Assembly (NCBI RefSeq): GCF_014643635.1
Contig: NZ_BMJV01000001.1
Coordinates: forward strand, 310,001 to 374,000
Direction: 5' to 3'
Length of the DNA: 64,000 nucleotides
From: Salipiger pallidus
GTDB lineage: Bacteria > Pseudomonadota > Alphaproteobacteria > Rhodobacterales > Rhodobacteraceae
The position numbers were made by a program, and so were the translations under genes. Positions 54,078 through 64,000 of this stretch are shown here, piece after piece (the first letter of the stretch is position 1; the number at the start of each line of letters is the position of its first letter). The notes below the pieces were generated by a model. That model had not been told where the DNA came from. It made no database searches and saw only the letters and a list, made by a program, of their open reading frames with translations.

Positions 54078-56137
54078 CCTCTCCCGAGATCCTTGCCGGC
54101 AGCCCCGCACAGCTTGGGGCGACCTTTGACGGTGACGGGGTGAATTTCGCCGTGTTCTCGGAACATGCCGAGGCGGTGCAGCTTTGTCTTTTCGACGAAC
54201 ATGGCGTGGAAACCACTCGTATGCCGCTGCCCGAGCGAGACGGCCAGATCTGGTACGGTCGCGTGCCGGGCCTGATGCCGGGGCAACATTACGGCTACCG
54301 CGCGCTCGGGGCGTTCGACCCCGAGAACGGCCACCGCTTTAACCCGGCAAAGCTGCTGATTGACCCCTATGCCAAGCGCCTCACCGGCCACCCGGTCTGG
54401 CACGATGCGCTCATGGGCGGTACCACATCGCCCGACCCGCAGGACAGCGCGCGCTACATGCCGAAATCCATCGTCGAGGACCCCAGCTTTGACTGGGGCG
54501 CGCAGGGGCACCGGGCGCCGCAGACCCCGCTGGAGGAAAGCGTCATCTATGAAGCCCACGTCAAGGGCTTCACCCAGACCTTTCCGGGCGCCGACCATCC
54601 CGGCCATTTCCTTGCGCTGGCCTCTGACGCGGTTCTGGAATACCTGATCCGGCTTGGGGTCACGGCGGTCGAACTGCTGCCTGTCCATGCTTTCCTCAAT
54701 GACCGCTTCCTCGTGAAGAAGGGGCTGGTGAACTACTGGGGCTACCAGACCATCGGCTTTTTCGCACCCGAGCCGCGCTTCATGACCGAAGGCAGGCTGT
54801 GGGAATTCCAGTACATGGTCGCGCGGCTGCATTCGGCGGGGATCGAGGTGATCCTCGACGTGGTCTACAACCACTCCGGCGAAGGCGACGAACACGGCCC
54901 CACGCTGTCCTTCCGAGGCCTCGACAACCGGTCCTACTACCGCCTTCAGGACGACAAGCGCCACTACATCAACGACACCGGCACCGGCAACACGATGAAC
55001 CTCGAGCATCCGATGGTGCTGCGCATGGTGATGGACAGCCTGCGCTACTGGGCGACGACCATGGGCGTGGACGGTTTCCGGTTTGACTTGTGCTCGACTC
55101 TGGGGCGCACCGACACGGGCTTTGACCGGAACGGTGCATTCTTTAAGGCCGTCCAGCAAGACCCTGTTCTGGCGATGAAAAAGATGATCGCTGAGCCGTG
55201 GGATATTGGCCCCGGCGGCTATCAGGTGGGCAATTACAACGCGCAGTTCTCGGAATGGAACGACCAATTCCGCGACGGCGTGCGCAGCTTCTGGCGCGGC
55301 GATCTGGGCCTCGTGCCAAAGCTCGCGGACCGCATCACCGGTTCGGCGGGGCTGTTCGATCATTCCGGGCGGCAGGCCACGTCCTCGGTCAACCTCATCA
55401 CTGCCCATGACGGGTTCACCCTCATGGACGTGGTGAGCTACAACGAAAAGCATAATGACGCCAACGGCGAGGACAACCGCGACGGCCACGGCGACAACCA
55501 TTCGGACAACATGGGCCACGAGGGCCCCACAGAGGACGAGGCGATAAATGACGCCCGCGCCCTGCGCCGCCGCAACATGATGGCAACCCTGCTGCTGAGC
55601 CAAGGCACCCCGATGATCCTTGCAGGGGACGAGTTCGGCAACTCCCAGCGCGGCAACAACAACGCCTATTGCCAGGACAACGCCACCGGCTGGCTTGACT
55701 GGTACAGCGCCGATGAGCAGTTCATCGAATTCACCCGCTGGCTCATCAACTTCCGGCAGGCCCACCCGATCCTGCGGCAGAAGCGCTTCCTGCACTCGCG
55801 CCCGCGCATCGTCGATGGCGTGCCCGACCTCTTCTGGTGGCGCGCCGACGGCACCGAGATGACCCGCGCCGACTGGACCAATGGCCACCTGCAAACGCTC
55901 TGCGCCGAATTTCGCATGGCCAGCGGCACGCCCAGCTATGCCCAAAGGGAAGAAGCGATCTACCTTGCCTTCAACGCCGGTGACGCTGTGCGCCTGACCT
56001 TGCCCGGAGTACCCCGTGGCTTCAGCTGGGTCCGCCACATCGACACCAACACCCCCACGCCCGAGGCCGCGCCCGTGGGCGCCCATTTCGATATGGCGGC
56101 TTGTTCCGTCGTGGCCTTCGTCGAGGAGCCTGCATGA
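54074..56137 (+). CDS. glgX: Glycogen debranching enzyme GlgX
   Basis: The 687-residue GH13 enzyme cleaves alpha-1,6 branches of phosphorylase limit dextrin. It has a CBM48-like N-terminus, DVVYNHSGEGDE, the nucleophile in GFRFDLCSTLGR and the acid in IAEPWDIGPGGYQ. ATGA overlaps on both sides couple it to glgA and malQ. Confidence 0.97.
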   Translation: MTSPEILAGSPAQLGATFDGDGVNFAVFSEHAEAVQLCLFDEHGVETTRMPLPERDGQIWYGRVPGLMPGQHYGYRALGAFDPENGHRFNPAKLLIDPYAKRLTGHPVWHDALMGGTTSPDPQDSARYMPKSIVEDPSFDWGAQGHRAPQTPLEESVIYEAHVKGFTQTFPGADHPGHFLALASDAVLEYLIRLGVTAVELLPVHAFLNDRFLVKKGLVNYWGYQTIGFFAPEPRFMTEGRLWEFQYMVARLHSAGIEVILDVVYNHSGEGDEHGPTLSFRGLDNRSYYRLQDDKRHYINDTGTGNTMNLEHPMVLRMVMDSLRYWATTMGVDGFRFDLCSTLGRTDTGFDRNGAFFKAVQQDPVLAMKKMIAEPWDIGPGGYQVGNYNAQFSEWNDQFRDGVRSFWRGDLGLVPKLADRITGSAGLFDHSGRQATSSVNLITAHDGFTLMDVVSYNEKHNDANGEDNRDGHGDNHSDNMGHEGPTEDEAINDARALRRRNMMATLLLSQGTPMILAGDEFGNSQRGNNNAYCQDNATGWLDWYSADEQFIEFTRWLINFRQAHPILRQKRFLHSRPRIVDGVPDLFWWRADGTEMTRADWTNGHLQTLCAEFRMASGTPSYAQREEAIYLAFNAGDAVRLTLPGVPRGFSWVRHIDTNTPTPEAAPVGAHFDMAACSVVAFVEEPA

Positions 56138-57990
56138 CTGAAAAAACACTGGAAGAACGCGCCGCAAGTGCCGGAATCCTATCAGAATTCCGAGACCTTT
56201 CCGGCCAGATCCAGCACACCAGTGACGACACCCGCCGCGCCCTTCTGGCGGCCATGGGGCTTGAGGATGGCATGGTGGCGCCGGACCAGTCGCTGCCCCG
56301 CTGGCTGATTTGCGAGCCGGGCATTCCCGCGCCGCTCGACTGTCCGACCGACTGGCAGATCACGCTCGAGGACGGAACCACGATCGAAGGGCGCGGCCCC
56401 CTGCCTGCGCTGCCGCTGGGCCGCCACCTGCTGACCACCAGTGGCGCTAAATGCTGGTTGCTGAGCGCCCCCGCACGCCTGTCGCTGCCGGACCCGATGT
56501 GGGGCCTCATGGTGCCGCTGGCCTGCCTGCGCGGGATCGGAGAAGCCGGGATCGGCAGCTACCGTGATCTTGCCCGCCTCACCGAAGGGCTCGGCACCAT
56601 GGGTGCCGCCTTTGCCGGGATCAATCCGATCCACGCCGGGTTCCTGAGCGATTTGGGGGGCTTCAGCCCCTACACGCCATCCCACCGCCGCCGCCTCGCG
56701 CCGCTTTATCTGCATACCGAGGCTGCCGCCAAAGACCCCGGCCCGCTACTGGAGCTCAGCCAGGAGATCCCCGCGCGGCTGTCTGCGCTCGAGGCCGAAT
56801 TCCACGCCAGTCCGCCGGGCCCGGCCTTCGAGGCTTACCTCGCTCACGAGGGCGAAGCGCTGCACCGCTTCGCGGTCCATCAGGCATTGTCGGAAAAGCT
56901 CGGGCCATACTGGGACACCTGGCCCGAAGCCTACCACGACCCCGCCTCCGAGGCCGTCACAAGCGCCGCGCGCGACATGGCAGACCGCGTTCGGTTCCAC
57001 GCATGGCTGCAGTATCGCACCGAGGCGGAACTGACGGAAACCCAAGCAAAGGCAAAGGCTTCAGGCATGAAGCTCGGGCTTTACCTTGACCTAGCGGTTG
57101 GCACCCATCCGCACGGGGCCGAGACGTGGGAAGACCGCAACGCCTTTGCCTTCGGTGCCAGCCTCGGCGCGCCGCCCGACGCCTTCGCACCTCAGGGGCA
57201 GAACTGGAACCTTGCGCCCTTCAACCCCGCGCATCTCATCGACACCGGCTTTGAGGCTCTGGCCCTGACCCTGCGCCAGCAGCTGCGGTTCTCGGGTGCG
57301 CTGCGCATTGACCATATCCTTGGCTTCGAGCGCGCCTACTGGGTTGCCGACGGCCAGCCCGGCGCCTATGTCGCCATGCCCCGTGATGCGATGCTGGCCA
57401 TCGCCCGGATTGAGGCCGCACGCGCCGGGGCGGTCATCGTGGGCGAAGATCTCGGGGTGATCCCCGACGGTCTACAGCACGAGCTTGAGCAAAGCGGCAT
57501 CCTCGGCTGCCGCCTAATGTGTTTCGAGCATGACGGCGATCCGCCCTGGTACAAAGCCCCGCAAGCCTATTCCAAGGGCGCGATTGCCAGCTTCTCGTCC
57601 CATGACGCGCCCACCTGGAAAGGCTGGCGGGAGGGTCGCGAGATCAAGCTGCGCCGCGACATCGGCATCATCGATCCGTCACATGTGGATGGCATGCTGG
57701 GCTTCCGCGGCCGCGAGGTCGAAGGCATGGACGGCGCAACGTCGCCCTACCGCGGCGACCATGCCCCCGAACGCCCCGAGGCCATGGCCTCGCTTCTGGC
57801 CGCCACCGCGTCGCGCATGGTGGCACTTCAGGTCGAGGATATGCTCGGGATGGCGGATCAGCCGAACCTTCCAGGCACCGTGTTCGAATATCCCAATTGG
57901 CGTCAGCGACTTGCCGCCGGAGTGGCGGGCATCACATCCTCGCCCGTGCTTGCAAACTGCGCCCGTATCATGAAACGTGCCGGGCGATAG
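56134..57990 (+). CDS. malQ: 4-alpha-glucanotransferase (amylomaltase)
   Basis: The 618-residue GH77 enzyme rearranges maltodextrins, feeding long chains back to GlgP. Catalytic motifs are the aspartate in LRIDHILGFERAYW and the glutamate in VIVGEDLGVIPD, plus SSHDAPTWKGW. The overlap with glgX is 4 nt. Confidence 0.95.
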   Translation: MTEKTLEERAASAGILSEFRDLSGQIQHTSDDTRRALLAAMGLEDGMVAPDQSLPRWLICEPGIPAPLDCPTDWQITLEDGTTIEGRGPLPALPLGRHLLTTSGAKCWLLSAPARLSLPDPMWGLMVPLACLRGIGEAGIGSYRDLARLTEGLGTMGAAFAGINPIHAGFLSDLGGFSPYTPSHRRRLAPLYLHTEAAAKDPGPLLELSQEIPARLSALEAEFHASPPGPAFEAYLAHEGEALHRFAVHQALSEKLGPYWDTWPEAYHDPASEAVTSAARDMADRVRFHAWLQYRTEAELTETQAKAKASGMKLGLYLDLAVGTHPHGAETWEDRNAFAFGASLGAPPDAFAPQGQNWNLAPFNPAHLIDTGFEALALTLRQQLRFSGALRIDHILGFERAYWVADGQPGAYVAMPRDAMLAIARIEAARAGAVIVGEDLGVIPDGLQHELEQSGILGCRLMCFEHDGDPPWYKAPQAYSKGAIASFSSHDAPTWKGWREGREIKLRRDIGIIDPSHVDGMLGFRGREVEGMDGATSPYRGDHAPERPEAMASLLAATASRMVALQVEDMLGMADQPNLPGTVFEYPNWRQRLAAGVAGITSSPVLANCARIMKRAGR

Positions 57991-59640
<1,650 letters not shown>

Positions 59641-59646
59641 CCCAAG

Positions 59647-60513
59647 GTGGACACGCTTCGCGCCATCGCGCTGATGGTCCTGTCAATGGCGCTGCTGGCT
59701 GGCAGTGATGCTTTCCTGAAACTGGCCTCCGGACATGCTCCGGTGGGCCAGGTCATGGCGATGTTGAGCATAGGCGGCACGGCGGTTCTTGTGGCGCTGG
59801 CGCTGACGCGGCGAGTGCCACTGCGCTGGCGCGACCTCACGAGCGGCAAGATCCTGCTGCGCAACGGCTTCGAGATGATCGGCGCCATCGGCATGGTTGT
59901 GGGGCTGTCACGCATCCCCCTGTCACTGATGGCGGCAATCATGCAGACCGCGCCACTCGTGGTGACCATCGGCGCGGCGCTGTTCCTTCATGAACCCGTG
60001 GGCTGGCGGCGTTGGTGTGCCATCGGCGTGGGCCTCGTGGGCATGCTCATGGTCATCCGCCCCTTTGGGGCAGGCTTCACCGGGTGGGAGCTGTTCCCGG
60101 TGATCGGCGTCACCGGCCTCGCGGCGCGCGACCTTGTCACCCGCACCCTGCCCGCCCATCTCGATTCCATCGCCGTCTCGGCCTACGGTTTCGGCGCGGT
60201 GCTGCCCGCCGGACTGCTGCTGATGTTGATCACCCAAAGCCCGGTCAGCCTCGATCCCGCAGCGTTCGGCTACATGGCGGGCGCGGTGGTGGTGACGGCA
60301 TCGGGCTACCTCGCGGTGACGGCCGCCATGCGCATGGCGCCGGTGTCCTCGGTGGCGCCGTTCCGGTACACGCGGCTGGTGTTCACCGCCGGGCTGGGGA
60401 TGATGTTCTTTGACGAACGGCCTGACGAGTGGACTCTTGCCGGCGCGGCGCTGATCCTTGCGGCGGGGCTCTACAGTTTCCTGCGCGAACGACGCCTCGC
60501 GCGGCCTGCCTGA
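59647..60513 (+). CDS. EamA/DMT-family transporter
   Basis: The 288-residue protein has ten hydrophobic segments in two EamA repeats (ALMVLSMALLAGSDAFLK and the second repeat around FPVIGVTGLAARDL). DMT proteins export metabolites, often amino acids. GTG 59647 lies 6 bp after pgm, so it may be in the same transcript, but its substrate is unknown. Confidence 0.88.
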   Translation: MDTLRAIALMVLSMALLAGSDAFLKLASGHAPVGQVMAMLSIGGTAVLVALALTRRVPLRWRDLTSGKILLRNGFEMIGAIGMVVGLSRIPLSLMAAIMQTAPLVVTIGAALFLHEPVGWRRWCAIGVGLVGMLMVIRPFGAGFTGWELFPVIGVTGLAARDLVTRTLPAHLDSIAVSAYGFGAVLPAGLLLMLITQSPVSLDPAAFGYMAGAVVVTASGYLAVTAAMRMAPVSSVAPFRYTRLVFTAGLGMMFFDERPDEWTLAGAALILAAGLYSFLRERRLARPA

Positions 60514-60892
60514 GCTCTCTGCCCGGCTCCATCACCCCGATACGGTCAGGCGGACATGGCAGGACCACATTCGCAAAACCGCGCGGCGCGCCCGACACCA
60601 TCACCCGTCAAGGTCGGCGCGCCCCGGCCAACCGATGCAAACAGACCGCCGGCTGCCGATCATAAGCACGCTCCGGCTCTTCTTCTCTTTGAAAATACGC
60701 AAAAAGACACACCGGCCACGCCACACGGCGCCCCGGCCAGACGCGTTCCCGCTGCAATCGGCGCCCCTTTAGTTCATCTGCCACCCGGCTCGGTTGCCGG
60801 GCAGCCACAGGCGCAGGGCTTGCAGGACATAATCGGAGCCCGCTTGCCCCACCGGTCTGCCGGCGTCGCGAGCCGCGCCAACGGGCAGCGTG
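60514..60892. other. Gene-less convergent region (379 bp)
   Basis: No gene is seen between the DMT transporter and the mscS-type gene that faces it. A repeat copy at 60679-60700 lies within it. No convincing T-tailed terminator was found. Confidence 0.5.
60679..60700 (+). repeat. Dispersed intergenic repeat, copy 2
   Basis: CTTCTTCTCTTTGAAAATAC followed by GC is closely similar to 14311-14333, with only a few differences. The flanking GC-rich part of copy 1 is not retained here, so this copy may be decayed. Confidence 0.5.
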
Positions 60893-62062
60893 TCAAACCC
60901 GGCCGTTGATCTCCTGGATTTCCGGCGGCAGAGGCCGCCCGGTGCCGTCCACGGACACCGTCTCGCGGGTGCGCGGCAGGGCCTGGGGCATCTCCTTCTG
61001 GATCCACGTCACCAGCTTCTCGCGGATCTCGCAGCGCAGATCGTAGGTGCGCGGCGCAGAGCGGGCGGAGGCCAGAATACGCACCTCCATCTCGCGTTCG
61101 CGGAAATCGTTGACCTGCACCACGAAGACCTCGCCATCCCACAGCTCGGAGCTTTCCACAGCCTTGCGCGCAGCTTCGCGCAGGCGGGCGATGTCCGTGG
61201 TGTGGTCGAGGTAGAGCAGCACGTTGCCGATAAGCGACGAGGTGTCCCGTGTCCAGTTCTGGAACGGCTGCTCAATGAAGTAGCTCAGCGGCACGACAAG
61301 GCGCCGCCAGTCCCAGATCTTGATGACCACGTAGGTGCCGGTGATCTCCTCGATCCAGCCCCATTCACCCTCGACGATCACCGCATCGTCGATGCGGATG
61401 GGCTGGGTGATGGCCAGCTGAATGCCCGCGATCATGTTCTTGAGCACCGGCTGAAAGGCCAGACCGACGACAATACCGGCGGCACCACCGGCGGCGAGCA
61501 GCGACACGCCCCATTGCCGCACCCCGTCAAAGGTCATCAGGATGGCCGCCGTGGCGATGATGACGATCATCCATCCCGCCATCCGCACGAGGATACGGCT
61601 TTGGGTGACGTGCTTGCGGGCAAGGTAATTGTCCTCGGAGTCCAGCGTGAACTTGCGCAGGTGCACCGTGGTCCAGATCTGCAGGGCGGTGTGCACCGTC
61701 CAGCCTACCAGCACCATGAAAGCGATGAGTAGCGCGTGACGGCCCAGCTGGGTGCCCTCGGGCGATAAGGGCGCCACGGCGACGCCCACGGTCAGGGCAG
61801 CCACCAGCAGCCCAAGCCGCAGCGGGCGGCGGGTGCGGGCCACGAGGCTGCGCCAGAACAGGTCCTTCTGCGCCACCATGCGGTTCAGGATGCCGAACGC
61901 CAGCCGGAAGACAATCAGCCCCGCGAGGAAGGCGACCACGAGCACCGCCACCGGCATCACCCATGTGGGCAGCACAGGAATGACCTCTTCGATACCGGTG
62001 GTGATTTCCTCGACCTGTGTGCCGAGCTGCTCAAGTTCATGTTCCATTACATCTCCTGCCAT
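60893..62062 (-). CDS. MscS-family mechanosensitive ion channel
   Basis: The 389-residue protein has about four N-terminal membrane segments followed by the MscS pore and beta domain: GGAAGIVVGLAFQPVLKNMIAGIQLAITQPIRIDDAVIVEGEWGWIEEI. It protects against osmotic downshock. The start at 62062 has AGGAGG 6 nt upstream; ATG 62047, also with AGGAG, is an alternative. Confidence 0.92.
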   Translation of the reverse strand: MAGDVMEHELEQLGTQVEEITTGIEEVIPVLPTWVMPVAVLVVAFLAGLIVFRLAFGILNRMVAQKDLFWRSLVARTRRPLRLGLLVAALTVGVAVAPLSPEGTQLGRHALLIAFMVLVGWTVHTALQIWTTVHLRKFTLDSEDNYLARKHVTQSRILVRMAGWMIVIIATAAILMTFDGVRQWGVSLLAAGGAAGIVVGLAFQPVLKNMIAGIQLAITQPIRIDDAVIVEGEWGWIEEITGTYVVIKIWDWRRLVVPLSYFIEQPFQNWTRDTSSLIGNVLLYLDHTTDIARLREAARKAVESSELWDGEVFVVQVNDFREREMEVRILASARSAPRTYDLRCEIREKLVTWIQKEMPQALPRTRETVSVDGTGRPLPPEIQEINGRV

Positions 62063-62235
62063 CGCGCGCCTCCTCTCCGCTCGTGGCTTCTGTCGGTTTT
62101 CTGCACTTGCATCGTCAGTTAGCCGCAGCGCGGCGTTAGGCAAAAGCCGAGGCGGCGGAAAACCGCGAAACAGCGATTTCCCGCGCCTCCCCCTTGCACT
62201 TTTCGGGCAGAACTGCGCGTTATGCAGGCGACACA

Positions 62236-62249
62236 TGTTAGCGGTATCG
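62236..62249. promoter_or_regulatory. TGTTAGCG-type site 1 before eno
   Basis: TGTTAGCGGTATCG matches TGTTAGCGCTAACA at 11 of 14 positions, 131 bp upstream of eno. The left half is perfect. Confidence 0.4.
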
Positions 62250-62285
62250 GCAGGACCCGGGAGACCCGGCGCCGCCGGTCCCCAG

Positions 62286-62299
62286 TGTTAGCGCCCTGC
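62286..62299. promoter_or_regulatory. TGTTAGCG-type half-site 2 before eno
   Basis: TGTTAGCGC is intact but the right half is not palindromic (9 of 14). It is 50 bp from site 1, about five helical turns, so both would face the same side of DNA. Confidence 0.35.
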
Positions 62300-62340
62300 C
62301 TCGCGGGGCAGCGTTTACATCCATGCCGGGGCTGTTATAG

Positions 62341-63654
<1,314 letters not shown>

Positions 63655-63662
63655 GCGCGTCC

Positions 63663-63710
63663 GCACCGCCCCAGCCACGGGGCGGTGCAAATTCCTGTCA
63701 CAGGAATTTG
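63663..63710 (+). repeat. Two adjoining perfect hairpins after eno
   Basis: GCACCGCCCC/GGGGCGGTGC (63663-63672 and 63679-63688) is immediately followed by CAAATTCCTG/CAGGAATTTG (63688-63697 and 63701-63710, loop TCA). Both arms are exact. The second palindrome resembles one I recall as frequent in Rhodobacterales intergenic DNA. Confidence 0.75.
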
Positions 63711-63737
63711 GTCGCCGGGCCGATCGGGAGCAAACGG

Positions 63738-63774
63738 AAAAGGGGCGGCACCGCGCGGGTGCCGCCCCTTTTTT
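63738..63774 (+). terminator. Rho-independent terminator of eno
   Basis: AAAAGGGGCGGCACC (63738-63752) pairs with GGTGCCGCCCCTTTT (63758-63772), loop GCGCG, then TT. It is a very strong intrinsic terminator. Confidence 0.92.
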
Positions 63775-63849
63775 CATGCCGCTTTTCATGCCGCTTTTCA
63801 TGCCGTGACCGGCAAAGCAGTGACTGGCAATACGGTGTCTGGCAGGCTC
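63771..63849. repeat. Two consecutive short tandem repeats
   Basis: TTTTCATGCCGC occurs about three times in tandem (63771-63805). It is directly followed by three imperfect 15-nt units beginning GTGACCGG, GTGACTGG and GTGTCTGG (63805-63849). The second array runs into the end of the minus-strand gene. Confidence 0.75.
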
Positions 63850-64000
63850 AAGACGCCTTGGCTTCGACCTCGTCTGCCACCGCCTCGGCCCGGGCCGCGA
63901 GCTCCGCCAGCGTATCGGTGACGCTCTTGGGGATCACCGGCACCTCGACCTTTTCGGCCTCCGGCGCGGGACGCCCGCGCAGTTCCTTGAGCTCTTCGGC
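63848..64000 (-). CDS. C-terminal part of an unidentified protein (truncated by window edge)
   Basis: Fifty codons and a TGA on the minus strand encode a charged, helical C-terminus (ELKELRGRPAPEAEKVEVPV, then a heptad-like TDTLAELAARAEAVADEV). The gene continues past the window, so no family can be named. It converges with eno. Confidence 0.6.
   Translation of the reverse strand, partial: AEELKELRGRPAPEAEKVEVPVIPKSVTDTLAELAARAEAVADEVEAKAS

Noticed and set aside
54050-56167. 705-codon open frame on the minus strand opposite glgX
   Set aside because: Antisense to a complete debranching-enzyme gene with all catalytic motifs.
63771-63849. CRISPR-like array
   Set aside because: Repeats of 12 and 15 nt are adjacent without spacers, and no cas genes are present.

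Overview
The window is high-GC, densely coded bacterial chromosome. Gene content and order point to an alphaproteobacterium of the Rhodobacteraceae (Roseobacter group). Supporting signs are a CIO-type quinol oxidase with a 30-residue DUF2474 partner, DUF1127 mini-proteins, an agl alpha-glucoside importer, a surE-pcm-nlpD unit, a tatABC locus and a family of intergenic repeats I associate with this group. The genus cannot be named from the sequence alone. I saw no rRNA, tRNA, CRISPR array, insertion sequence or prophage.

Layout. 1-5131: ychF, a MATE exporter, an 831-bp gene-poor stretch, a YqaA-type membrane protein, dsbB, a frameshifted PepSY-like small gene and a 47-residue membrane protein. 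5132-9463: gap, two DUF1127 mini-genes, coaD, a CBS-domain protein and a LysR regulator. 9590-15134: mmsA, a small unknown gene, a GT4 glycosyltransferase, pyrC and pyrE. 15135-22878: dnaB (DnaA box upstream), alr, an MlaE/MlaF transporter pair with two more membrane proteins, a membrane/coiled-coil protein and radA. 22934-28506: cvpA and purF on the plus strand, separated by a minus-strand block of cydA, cydB, a DUF2474 gene and a PACE-family exporter. 28771-32749: a small PilP/GspC-like gene, an SDR protein and surE-pcm-nlpD. 32954-36360: a DUF815 ATPase with tatC-tatB-tatA, and a divergent WYL regulator.

36373-59640 is the most coherent block, about 23 kb of alpha-glucan metabolism. Minus-strand aglEFGAK (ABC importer plus alpha-glucosidase) diverges from a plus-strand run of aglR (LacI family), a GH1 beta-glucosidase, glk, glgP, glgB, glgC, glgA, glgX, malQ and pgm. 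Several junctions are ATGA overlaps. Three LacI-type palindromes lie in the divergent promoter. The layout predicts import of alpha-glucosides, hydrolysis and phosphorylation, with glycogen synthesis and breakdown coupled to sugar supply. 59647-64000 holds a DMT-family transporter, an MscS-type channel, enolase and the C-terminal end of an unidentified minus-strand gene.

The most interesting non-coding signals are: a recurring TGTTAGCG-type near-palindrome before gap, the first DUF1127 gene, glk and eno (a possible central-carbon regulon); the agl/glg operators; an inverted repeat pair before surE; a stem-loop in the radA leader; and three successive stem-loops plus tandem repeats after eno. 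I did not find a convincing, wholly new multi-gene system; most genes belong to known families.
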